Positions 37,197 to 47,300 of a stretch of DNA of 64,000 nucleotides are shown here, in pieces. The stretch covers positions 1-64,000 of the forward strand of contig CAZULM010000011.1 in assembly GCA_964621185.1 (NCBI GenBank), written 5' to 3'. The position numbers and the translations under genes were made by a program. This DNA comes from M3007 sp964621185. Its GTDB lineage: Bacteria > Bacteroidota > Bacteroidia > Chitinophagales > Saprospiraceae. Below the pieces are notes generated by a model. That model saw only the letters and a program-made list of their open reading frames with translations, was not told the DNA's origin and searched no databases. Numbering within the stretch: the stretch's first letter is position 1; each line of letters starts with the position of its first letter.

Positions 37197-40100
37197 TTAC
37201 TGTTTCACAAACTTCTCCACCGCCAACACCTTCCCTTCCGCGACAAGCTTTAGGAAATACAGGCCGCAGGGAAGGCCCTCCACCCGAAGTGAGTGCACCT
37301 TGTTCCCCACTTCGGCGCGCTGCACCAGCACCAGCCTGCCCGCCAGGTCGGTGATCTGGAAAGACGCGCCAGAAACGGCGGGCGCTGGCAGCTCGACGCT
37401 GAACCTGCCGAGGTTCGGGTTGGGGAAAATGCGGAGCGCTGGCCGTTGAGGCACGGAAATGGTGGGCACCATGCCCCTGCCGTTCAGGCAAACATAGTCG
37501 AGCAGTACCTGGGAATAGGTTTCTGAGCCGCCTTGGACGTCGTGCAAATGGTTGCCCACATAAAGCACCGGACGAACGTTGATGGCCTGACCGGGAATGT
37601 TGTTGCAATTGGTGTCGGAAACGGCCAGATCGCGCAAATCATAGTCCACCTGAAACTCCATCCAATCCGAGTCGTCTGAGCCTTCCGGGAATTGCAGGCA
37701 GGCAAGCTCGTAACAATCATCACCTTCGCAGGGGAAGGTAATAGGAGCACTGCCCCTTACCAGATTGACAAACAGCATGAGGCCTTCTTGTTTGGGCGGG
37801 GGCTCATCGTTACGCCATAGCTTGGCCTTTATAGTTAAGGTACCAGTATCCTTTTCAAGGCAATAAGAAGCATTGGTACTGATTGCGTCATACACATCGT
37901 CGTTGCCCAATAGCATCATACACCAATCGTCGCCCCCTTGGTCTGAGGTGTCTTTTACTACAGGAGAACCTGCCACTTTAACCCAGTCTTCAGCGTAGCC
38001 TGCTTCGCCGAGCACCCCGAATAGCGTGCTTCCAGTACCCCCAGCCCCAAAATCCGGGTTCAGGAACACCTCACTTTCGCACAAGGGTATGTCCCCGCAA
38101 TTTAAATACACATTTTTGGAAAACGTCTCCATGCACATCGTGCCATCGGGCTGCTTGCGGGCAACTTTCATGGTGACGGTGTAGGCGCCGCCCCCAGGAA
38201 AGTCGAAACAGAAAGATTGCCGACCGGTAGTGGCACCGACCTGGTTGACAAAGTTTGTATCAACAGGTTCCACAAACCAGCTTACCTGGTCGCAATCCTG
38301 TAAAGCCGTGGGCGTGAAGCACATACGGCATTTGCTATGCGCGTAAACACGGTAAAAGCCTTTGTCAACTTCTTTTTTAAGGTCGGTACAAGCACAAGAA
38401 ACAGGGCATGCGGGCATAGTGAACTTGATGATACAAGGCGGGCATGCCGCACCGCCGCAGCTGCCTTTCAGCCGCATTTCATAGGTGCCGCCAACTGTAA
38501 AATACGAAGGTATCATGGGAATACCGAAGTATGGCCCAGCGCTAACGGTATTCTTGTCCACCAATGTAGTTGCGCCCGGTGCTACGCGCCAAAGCTCCCA
38601 GTCCACATTGGAACTTGCGGGGCAAGAGTTGCCCATACACGCAAAGGAGCCCGTGAACCAGAACCGTTGGCCCGGAAGCGCACACTGCAAGTTAAAGACA
38701 GTACCAGCATCGCAGGGCATCGAGGTGAACGACCCTTTTTCATAGCCGAAGCCGGTATGGTCAAAAGTCCCGCATACGCATTCGTCCGGGCAGCTTTTTT
38801 TGACGATGCAGATGCTGTCCACCCTGAGCCAGGAGGTAAAAGCAGCGCTATTAACGTTGGAGTTGTTCCAAACGGTTGCTGCGACACGGTCAAAAGCCTT
38901 GCCAGTTGGAGCTGTCCATGTGGTTGAATAATGCTGCCAGTTTTGGGTCAAGGGAGGAGAAAGTGCAATCTCGCTGCAATTGTTGTTGGGACAGGCAAAG
39001 TAGTTAATCCAGAAACTGATACCATTTCCTGCTGTTGCGCGCAGCCGTAGCCTTACTGGTTGCGGGCCTGTCGTTGGGAATGCCCTTGCCGCATAGGAAA
39101 CTTCATAGGTGCATCCAGGTTGGATGCTTGCAGGTTGAATAATTCCTTCACCGACGACCTGGTTGCCCCACATTTGAATACAGCCCAGTTGCTTGTACCC
39201 ATCATCTGTAACCACCTGAGGTGTGGCTATCCCATTCCAGAACGCTGCAGTACCGCCGTTGTAAATGATGCTACCAGGTTTGATACCCAAAACAAAACTC
39301 CCGTTTTTGATCACCGCATTGGGGTCACAATCACAATCCAACACCTTTATTGTTTTGGTTTCCGCTACCGAGCATCCATTCAGGGAAACAGTAAGGGTAT
39401 AGGTGTAGGTGCCGGGAGTTGTTTGGTTTACCGCTATATTGTCGGTGGTTTCCCCGCCGGGCGACCACAAATAAGTGCTTCCCGCTGTCGCATCAGCTAG
39501 GAAATAGGCTACATCCCCTTCACATATTTCGCTGTTCCCCCTCAACATAACCGTCGGTAACGGTTTCACCGTCAGCGGTGCTGCCGCAGTGGCCGTACAT
39601 CCGTTTAAAGTTGCCGTCACGGTGTAAGAATATGTGCCAGGGCCTGGCGGGTTGACAGTGATGGCTGGCGTTGTAAATCCGCCGATTGACCAAACGTAGG
39701 AGCTTCCGGGAAGCGACGAAGCTGTAAAAGTGGCAGTAGCGCCATCACAAATTGAAGTCGGCCCGCTGATGCTCACCGTTGGCACAGGCTTCACGGTCAC
39801 GATAACATTGCTGGTCGCCGTGCAGCCGTTCAGGTTGGCGGTAACAACGTAGGTATAGGTGCCTGCCACGGCTGTGTTCACTGAAACGGTTGCCCCTGTC
39901 TGGTTGCCCGGCGACCAGGTATATTGGCTGCCGTTCGTGCCGCTGGCCGTGAGCGTCTGACTGCCGCCCTGGCAGACAGAAGGGTTGAAGGGGGAAATGG
40001 AAACGGCTGGTGTGAGGCCGACGGTTACCGTCGCGGTGGCGGATTTGGTGCAACCGTTGGCCGTCACGACAACGGTGTAAGTGTTGGTTGCTAACGGCAT

Positions 40101-43100
40101 CACGGTTATAGCTGCGGTGGTTTGCCCGCCGGGCGACCACAAGTAGCTGCCGCCCCCTGTAGCGGTGAGCGTGGTGCTTTGCCCGGTGCAGATGTTAAGG
40201 TTGCCCGCGATGGAAACCTGGGGAAGAGGGTTCACCGTAACGGTTTTACAGTCGGTCGCCGTGCAGCCCTGGGCGTTGGTGCAGGTGACGCAATATGTGC
40301 CGGAAGTAGAAACGGCTATCGAATTGCCGGATGCCGAAGTGCTCCAAAGGCAATTGGCCCAAGGGCCGCCACTTGCCGTCAAGGTAGTGCTTTGGCCTTG
40401 ACAGATCGTAAAGCCGGGGTTCCCGGTGATGGTTGGGGGACTTGTAATCGTAGGCACATTGATGCTGATCGTAGCAGAAGCCGTACATCCTACAGCGTCA
40501 AAGACAGTCAAAGTGACCGTATATATGCCGGGGGCTGAGAACTGGTGCGTAGGATTTGGCAAATTGGAGCTGTTGTTTGCCCCTGATGCAGGATCCCCAA
40601 AGTCCCAAGAGTAGATATAAGGCGAAGCGCCACTGGCAGTAGCCGTAAAATTGTATTTACCGTCACAGACGTGCTGCAACCCTATGTCGGCGCTGCAAGT
40701 CGTTTGCGGGATGCACTCCCGAAAGCTCACATCGTCTATGGCGAGGTCATTGAAGCCAATACCGAACATAAAAACAAACACATTGACCAGACCCGTGGTG
40801 TTGGATGTCCATGTTCCGCAAAGGCGAACCCACTGGTCGGGAGATTGAGGCAGGGTAAAAGTGCTTCCCAACTGAACATTCTGCGTCTGATTAATATTCC
40901 CGACAAAAAGCGCGATTTGCGGGTCGTCCCAATTGATTGTTGGTATCACCAGATGGTTGACCCATATAGAGAAGGAATATGTCTTGCCTGCAACCACATT
41001 AATGTTCTGCTGCCAAGCATGTCCCTGGCCAAGCCACTGAATAGCGAGCATTTTCCCGGTAGGGGTATATGAGGTGTGGTCAATACAAGCCCATTTGCTG
41101 CTGACAGCGGAAACCTGGCTTTGGTTCAGCACTGAATAGCCCCCAGTGTAGGGACCGTTTGGCGCGAAATAGTTGAAGGTGCTTGTAAAATCCTGTGCCC
41201 CCAATTCAAAATCGCCATTTTTTACCAACTCCGGGCCAAAGGTGTTGCCAGAAGGGCAACAGGGCGGCGGGATGGGCATCGGCGGGCATGGGTATGAAAC
41301 TGCCCGGCTGCAGGTCACATCCCCACCACCAGTATTGTACACCGTGGAAACAGTTATCTCATGCATGGATGCACCCTCGATTTGGAAAGATGCGGGCTCA
41401 ATCCGCTCAGGTGGCGGGTAAGCACTCAAGGGAGATTGGCGCCTAAGTTCTATGTGCTGCGTATCAATCACAATCAGCTCCCATCCATTGCCGGGTATCA
41501 CTTCTGAAAAAACGCCGGATCCTAGGCCGACATGAATGGAACTAAAACAAGGCGCACCAGTAGCGACGCCATAAATAGCATAAGAACACATATCGGAACT
41601 CCCCGGCAATTGCACGACATTCATATAAATCGAATCACAGGAACAAGCCGGACAGTTGCCGAAATTGCGTTCCAACTGTTGAGAGGCTTGCAAGTTGAAC
41701 AGGTATTCCCCGCTGGCCGGGAATCGCGGCGTCCAGCCGGGCACCGCCAATCCCCCCTTGACCCAGTACCAGCCTTTCGGCAAGTCATAAAACGCGTAGC
41801 GCCCGTCCACGTCGGTCACCTGCTCGGCAATGACATTTCCCATAGTGTCGGTCAGCACCACAGGCCAGTTGGCAAGGACTGGCTGGTTGGAATAAGGCTC
41901 GTTGCTACAGGTGCGGTAAATCGTACCCGTGACCCATCCGATATTGCTGTTGGAGCATTCACGGAAACTGATGTCGTCCAGACCCAATCGGTCGCCTGTC
42001 GTGACTAAAGCCCCCGTGATCGAAATGACAACGCTGGTTTGGTTGGGGTTGTCCCATACCCCACAAATCTTTTTCCATTTGCAACCAGTATCTCCCAAAG
42101 CCACTATTTGCCCGACAACAGACCCGTTCACCATAATCGAAACATTGCCCATAAAGTTTGACTGCTCGCTGTTTACCCAAGCCGTGAACACATATTTTTT
42201 GCCCGGCACGACAGCAACTTGCTGTGACCAATACACGGGCATCGGCCCTCCAGGAGTCCCCAATGCCACGAATGCAGAGCCCAGGCCGGTGGTGTGGTCC
42301 CCACAATAACCCGGACAGGTATGACAGGTAGCCAATATGGCGTACTCCCCATTGGCGGGTACAGGTGCATTGGTCAAGGAGAAGTCAGTGTTGAAGCCTC
42401 CGGGGCTGTTGAAATTGGGATTGGTTACGAGGTTGGCCCCGGGCGATTGGCCCAATGGGCAGTTGCACAGCAATGTAGGCAATTGGCATGCCCCAAAATG
42501 CTGCACCAGGCTCTGCCCTTGTGCGCCCAGTGAAATCAAAACCTGTCCACTAGCCGGAAAGCTTGGAGTCCAACCTGGCTGTTGTACCAGCTTGACATAA
42601 TAATTGGCGGGAGGCAGATCAGCAAAGACGTAGCCCCCGCTGGCATCGGTCACTTGTTCTGAGAGGATGTTCCCCATAGTGTCGATCAGTTGTACCATCT
42701 GGCCTTCCAGCGTCGGCTGGTTGAAATAGGCCATCGAATCACAAGTTTGGTACACCTTGCCGGTAACGATCCCGTTCGGCGAGACACACCTGCGGAAACT
42801 GATGTCGTCTATCGCAAAGTCATTCCCCGTGCCCGCAATATTCTGGTTGTAAATGCTGATCGTAATGGTTGCCGGGCTGGCATTGGTGGTCCAGACGCGG
42901 CATTTTTTCTCCCAGGTGCAGGTCGTCACCGGCGCATATTCGTTCTGCCCGTACAAGACATTGTTGATCTGGAGGACGCTGATCAGTTGCGCCGGCGAGG
43001 CATTAGACAAGGAGGCGACCCAGTACTCGAATTTATAGGTGCTGTTTGCGGCCATGGTATAGGTCTGGCTCCAGATCGGGACGTTTGGGCTGGTGGAGCC

Positions 43101-44165
43101 GTTCACGACCATCATGTTGCCGCTTCCCGTGGTGTGGTCGCCGCAAGCCGCAAAGCCCTGGTTGATCTGTTTGGGGTTGCTGCCGATCCAGTACTGGCCG
43201 GGTTGGAGGGTCGGGCTGTTGTTCAGCGCATAGCCTGACGTGAACCCGCCGGAACCTGAAAAATTTCCGTTCACTACCACATTCCCGCCCGGTTGTGTAC
43301 CGTTGGGGCAATCGCAGGGCGGAGGCGGTGGCGGACAGTTCCCATAGTTGACGATGCGTTGCTGCGACGCTGAAAGGCTTACAACAACCTCTCCGCTCGC
43401 TGGCACTTTAGGCGTCCATCCGGGCTGCTGTACCTCCCGGACAATATACTGCCCTGCTGGCAGGTCATAAATACCGTAGGCGCCGTCGGCTGCGGTCACA
43501 GCCTCTCCGGCAATATTTCCAAAACTGTCGAATGCCTGGATCGTCCAGCCCGCCAAGGGGGTTTGGCTGCTGTACGGCAAATTCCCGCATTCCCGGTACT
43601 TCACCCCGATGATGGAGGCGTCCATCGGGTCGGGGCAGCTCTCCAGTAGCTGCCCGGGGAAAATTTCGCAACCCACCATGCCGCACTGGTCGTTGTACGC
43701 GATGGCGGCGTTGGCCACCAGTCCGAACGGCAAAGTGAAGATCATAGGCGCTTGGGAGCCCAGGGGCAAAAAACCGTTGGCATGGGTGATCCGCAACTGC
43801 GACTGGCCGAATACCTCCACCGAAAAGCCGGCGGGCATGTTGGCGCTGTAGCTCGCAAAATCGCCCTGCGAGAGCGTGATGAGGATATCGGTATAGCAGT
43901 CTGTCGAATTGACATACGTCAGCCGATACTTGCAGGGCTCGTAGTTGACGATATTGAAGCTGATCTGGTTGCAGCTTTGGGCTGATGAACTTTGAGCAAA
44001 AATGAGAAGGCAAAAGGCAAAGGGGAAGAGGCAAGCAGGCAGATGGGGAAGTTTGCAAAAGGGCAAATTCGCAAAAGGTAAGTGGGCAAATTCGCAAGTG
44101 GGCAAAAGAGGCGATTTTCCGGAGTTGCCGTTGTCCATGTGGGTTGTTGTGTTGAATTTATTCAT
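37197..44165 (-). CDS. very large modular T9SS surface protein with PKD and Ig-like repeats
   Basis: A 2,322-aa protein. The signal region contains GCAAA-micro-repeat-derived LPFANLPF residues, then the core FPFAFCLLIFAQSSSAQ. Residues ~63-205 nearly duplicate the 1,711-aa paralogue. Three SpaA/SdrD-B-like modules (VTGKVYQTCDSM, VTGTIYRTCSNE, PGWTPxxPASG) alternate with jelly-roll CBM-like modules ending in DDISFR(E/R)C. A PKD domain (YIYSWDFGDPAS) near 1290 is followed by about five SprB-like Ig repeats (CxGxSxTLTAxGG, YxWSPGG). Cys-rich modules shared with the paralogue and a type A T9SS domain (IFPNPNLGRFSVELP to LAVEKFVKQ) finish it. Predicted surface adhesin or matrix protein, possibly binding polysaccharide. 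Confidence 0.84.
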   Translation of the reverse strand: MNKFNTTTHMDNGNSGKSPLLPTCEFAHLPFANLPFCKLPHLPACLFPFAFCLLIFAQSSSAQSCNQISFNIVNYEPCKYRLTYVNSTDCYTDILITLSQGDFASYSANMPAGFSVEVFGQSQLRITHANGFLPLGSQAPMIFTLPFGLVANAAIAYNDQCGMVGCEIFPGQLLESCPDPMDASIIGVKYRECGNLPYSSQTPLAGWTIQAFDSFGNIAGEAVTAADGAYGIYDLPAGQYIVREVQQPGWTPKVPASGEVVVSLSASQQRIVNYGNCPPPPPPCDCPNGTQPGGNVVVNGNFSGSGGFTSGYALNNSPTLQPGQYWIGSNPKQINQGFAACGDHTTGSGNMMVVNGSTSPNVPIWSQTYTMAANSTYKFEYWVASLSNASPAQLISVLQINNVLYGQNEYAPVTTCTWEKKCRVWTTNASPATITISIYNQNIAGTGNDFAIDDISFRRCVSPNGIVTGKVYQTCDSMAYFNQPTLEGQMVQLIDTMGNILSEQVTDASGGYVFADLPPANYYVKLVQQPGWTPSFPASGQVLISLGAQGQSLVQHFGACQLPTLLCNCPLGQSPGANLVTNPNFNSPGGFNTDFSLTNAPVPANGEYAILATCHTCPGYCGDHTTGLGSAFVALGTPGGPMPVYWSQQVAVVPGKKYVFTAWVNSEQSNFMGNVSIMVNGSVVGQIVALGDTGCKWKKICGVWDNPNQTSVVISITGALVTTGDRLGLDDISFRECSNSNIGWVTGTIYRTCSNEPYSNQPVLANWPVVLTDTMGNVIAEQVTDVDGRYAFYDLPKGWYWVKGGLAVPGWTPRFPASGEYLFNLQASQQLERNFGNCPACSCDSIYMNVVQLPGSSDMCSYAIYGVATGAPCFSSIHVGLGSGVFSEVIPGNGWELIVIDTQHIELRRQSPLSAYPPPERIEPASFQIEGASMHEITVSTVYNTGGGDVTCSRAVSYPCPPMPIPPPCCPSGNTFGPELVKNGDFELGAQDFTSTFNYFAPNGPYTGGYSVLNQSQVSAVSSKWACIDHTSYTPTGKMLAIQWLGQGHAWQQNINVVAGKTYSFSIWVNHLVIPTINWDDPQIALFVGNINQTQNVQLGSTFTLPQSPDQWVRLCGTWTSNTTGLVNVFVFMFGIGFNDLAIDDVSFRECIPQTTCSADIGLQHVCDGKYNFTATASGASPYIYSWDFGDPASGANNSSNLPNPTHQFSAPGIYTVTLTVFDAVGCTASATISINVPTITSPPTITGNPGFTICQGQSTTLTASGGPWANCLWSTSASGNSIAVSTSGTYCVTCTNAQGCTATDCKTVTVNPLPQVSIAGNLNICTGQSTTLTATGGGSYLWSPGGQTTAAITVMPLATNTYTVVVTANGCTKSATATVTVGLTPAVSISPFNPSVCQGGSQTLTASGTNGSQYTWSPGNQTGATVSVNTAVAGTYTYVVTANLNGCTATSNVIVTVKPVPTVSISGPTSICDGATATFTASSLPGSSYVWSIGGFTTPAITVNPPGPGTYSYTVTATLNGCTATAAAPLTVKPLPTVMLRGNSEICEGDVAYFLADATAGSTYLWSPGGETTDNIAVNQTTPGTYTYTLTVSLNGCSVAETKTIKVLDCDCDPNAVIKNGSFVLGIKPGSIIYNGGTAAFWNGIATPQVVTDDGYKQLGCIQMWGNQVVGEGIIQPASIQPGCTYEVSYAARAFPTTGPQPVRLRLRATAGNGISFWINYFACPNNNCSEIALSPPLTQNWQHYSTTWTAPTGKAFDRVAATVWNNSNVNSAAFTSWLRVDSICIVKKSCPDECVCGTFDHTGFGYEKGSFTSMPCDAGTVFNLQCALPGQRFWFTGSFACMGNSCPASSNVDWELWRVAPGATTLVDKNTVSAGPYFGIPMIPSYFTVGGTYEMRLKGSCGGAACPPCIIKFTMPACPVSCACTDLKKEVDKGFYRVYAHSKCRMCFTPTALQDCDQVSWFVEPVDTNFVNQVGATTGRQSFCFDFPGGGAYTVTMKVARKQPDGTMCMETFSKNVYLNCGDIPLCESEVFLNPDFGAGGTGSTLFGVLGEAGYAEDWVKVAGSPVVKDTSDQGGDDWCMMLLGNDDVYDAISTNASYCLEKDTGTLTIKAKLWRNDEPPPKQEGLMLFVNLVRGSAPITFPCEGDDCYELACLQFPEGSDDSDWMEFQVDYDLRDLAVSDTNCNNIPGQAINVRPVLYVGNHLHDVQGGSETYSQVLLDYVCLNGRGMVPTISVPQRPALRIFPNPNLGRFSVELPAPAVSGASFQITDLAGRLVLVQRAEVGNKVHSLRVEGLPCGLYFLKLVAEGKVLAVEKFVKQ
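43995..44108. repeat. GCAAA micro-repeat inside a second signal-peptide coding region
   Basis: Same type of irregular GGCAAA/TTCGCAAA units as at 36661-36765, again falling in the signal-peptide codons of a paralogous gene. The unit order differs between the two genes although the following ~380 bp are nearly identical. Confidence 0.68.
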
Positions 44166-44217
44166 GCTGCAATGGTGATTTTGCTGAGAAATCGGGAGCT
44201 GTAACAGAATGTTATTG

Positions 44218-44311
44218 TCGAAATATTGGGCATTCTCACAAAATGATTACACGACAAATGACCAGCGGTCGCTTTTCGATGATATCCGGCGGAAAAAAAA
44301 TGATATTTGGC
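44218..44311 (-). promoter_or_regulatory. triple 21-bp-phased repeat promoter element, copy 5 (2,322-aa gene)
   Basis: Repeat TGA positions are 44259, 44280 and 44301. The minus strand ends in GTCATTTG, and TATTTCGA (44225-44218) follows 29 nt later. The ATG is at 44165. The array also lies 74 bp upstream of the divergent arylsulfotransferase-like gene and might act on both. Confidence 0.7.
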
Positions 44312-44384
44312 AAGCTACAAGCTTTTTTTAGGCAAACTTGGAGCGGATGTTAACCCTACATTGTGCCTTTAAAATCTCCCGCAC

Positions 44385-47300
44385 ATGACTAAAAGAATAC
44401 AGCTCATTTCTCTGCTCACGACGCTGTTTACGCTGCACGTTCATGCTCAACAATGGGGCTACGCCACCCTGATAGCTAAATCGAACAGCAACATCGTTTC
44501 CCTGATCGACACCAACAACACGGTGCTGAAACAGTGGACAAACCTGAGCGGAAACACCGGCTACTCGTCATACCTCACAGAAGGCGGCATCCTCTGGCGC
44601 TCCGTGGTAGCCACCGGCAACCAATTCAGCGGGGGCGGCATGTGTGGCCGGGTACAGAAAATAGCCTGGGACGGCACCCTGCTTTTTGACTATGTTGTCA
44701 GCAACGCCAACGAATGTTCCCACCACGATATCTGCCCGTTGCCCAACGGGAATGTCATGCTTATCGTGTATGAGAAAAAAACCGCTGCAGAAGTGCAAGC
44801 GGCAGGAGGCTCGGTGAACGCCGTGCGCTGGACGGAAAAAATCATAGAACTGAAACCGACCGGCCTCAATACCGCCACCATCGTCTGGCAATGGAACCTC
44901 TGGGACCACCTGGTACAAAACCTCTACCCCACCCGGGCCAACTACCAGACCAGCATCGTGCAGCACCCGGAACTGCTGAACATCAACTACAACAACAACA
45001 TCACCGACTGGGTACACATGAACGGCATCGACTATAACGCCGAGCTAGACCAGATCGTGGTGAGCTCCCACTTCCTCAATGAAATGTGGGTGATCGACCA
45101 CAGCACCACCACTGCCCAGGCCGCCGGCCACAGCGGCGGGAACGCGGACAAAGGCGGCGACTTCCTGTACCGCTGGGGCAACCCAGCCGCTTACGGCGCC
45201 GCAGGCAGCACGATTTTCAACGTCGTGCACGACGCGCACTGGGTGCCGGCAGGTTGCCCTCGTGCCGGCTGGTTAGTCGGATTCAACAACAAAGGCGTGT
45301 CGAGCAACGCCACGGCGGTCGATCTGTTCCAGCCACCCCTGAACGGCTACAACTACGACCTGACGCTGGGACTGGCTTATGCACCCGCCACCTACGGCTA
45401 CCGGCACCCCGCAAACGGCTATTCCAGCAACATGGGCTCCAGCCAGGAACTGCCCAACGGCAACATGCTGATCTGCTTGGCCACCGCTTCCAAAGTATAT
45501 GAAATCAATGCCGCCGGTACGCAATTGTGGTCTTACACTTCTACCGGCGCCATCCCGCAGGCCAAGCGCTACTCCCGCTGCTTTATGGAAAGCGCCAGCG
45601 CCACCGTGCTGACCAACAACCCCGCGATGTGCCCCGAAGGCTCGGCATCGCTCGACATCGCCGCCGCCGCCAATGGCGTGAGCAGCTTTACCTACAACTG
45701 GGCGCCAGCCACCGGACTGTCTAACGCAAGCATCCGAAACCCCGTGGTGTCGGGCATCGCCAGCGACATCGCCTACACCGTGACCGTAAGCACCCCCGGC
45801 GGCTGCACGGCTACCGCCACCATCCCCGTCACGGTGCACCCCAGCCCGGCAGCGGATGCGGGCAGCGACGTCAGCATCATCCCTGGCCAAGGCGCGATGC
45901 TCAGCGCCAGCGGCGGCGACAGCTACAGTTGGAGCACAGGAGAAAACACGGCCACAATCGAAGTATCGCCCGCCAGCACCAGTACGTACACCGTCACCGT
46001 CACGAATGCCAGCGGCTGTACGGCGACCGACCAAGTAGTGGTGACCGTGATACCGCCTGTTTCAGTCGAGGTGACGGCTGGCAATACCGCTTTTTGTGCA
46101 GGCGGCAGCACACAGTTGAATGCCACAGCCAGCAACGGCAGCGGAAATTACACCTACAGCTGGAGCAGCGACCCCGCCGGGTTCAGCGCAACCACCAGCA
46201 ACCCCACTGTCAGCCCAGCCGTTAACACCACCTATTTCGTGGTCGTCAGCGACGGCTTCGGCAGCGACATCGCCTCCATCGCCATCACCGTGCACCCGTT
46301 GCCGCAGGCCGACGCGGGCGGGAACCTCAGCATACCTTTCGGCACCGCCGATACTTTGACTGCCAGCGGCGGTGTTGGGTACCACTGGAGCAATGGGGAA
46401 AACACGGCGAGCATCGTGGTAGCACCAATATCCACCACGACCTACACCGTGACGGTCACCAGCGCAGAAGGCTGCACCGCCACCGCATCGGCAACGGCCA
46501 CCGTGACCGGTTCGGCGCTGACGGCCGTTGTAGAGGCCCTCGACAGCGTGATCTGTCAGGGATATAGCACCCAGCTCTTGTCGGTAGCGTCTGGCGGCAG
46601 CGGGGAGTACACTTACATTTGGTCGGCCAACGGGATTTTTATATCATCGGCGCAACACCCGGTGGTCAGCCCCGACAGCAGCACCTTGTACGTGCTGGAA
46701 GTTTCCGACGGTTTTAACAGCTACATCGACTCGATCTTGATACAAGTGGCGACTGGCCCGGTGGCCGATGCGGGCAGCGACGTCAGCATTTTGATCGGCA
46801 CGGCAACCACGTTGAGCGCCAGCGGCGGGGAGAGCTACGTTTGGAGCACCGGGGAAACAACGGCTAGCATTACCGTGGCGCCGCTGGTCACCACCAGTTA
46901 CCATGTGGCAGTTTCCAATAACTTTGGCTGCGTAGATGTCGATACGGTAACGGTGGAAGTTACCGGAATTATTCTGACAGTAATCGCAAGCGCTTCAGAT
47001 AGCACGATCTGTGCGGGCGACAATACTTTGTTAAGTGCTATAATAAGCGGCGGAAGCGGAAATTATTTCATCGAATGGTCTGTTCTTGGCACCGTCATCT
47101 CCACTTCAACGCAGTTCGCGTTTTCTCCAGCACATACCGCTGATTTTATATTATTTGTATCCGACGGTTTCACTTCGGTTGTCAGGTCGGTTACCATAAT
47201 TGTGAACCCAGTCCCCAGCGTTGATGCCGGGAACGATGTGAGCATTGTCGTCGGTAACTCAACAAACCTAAGCGCCAACGGTACCGGCAACGCCTTCCTC

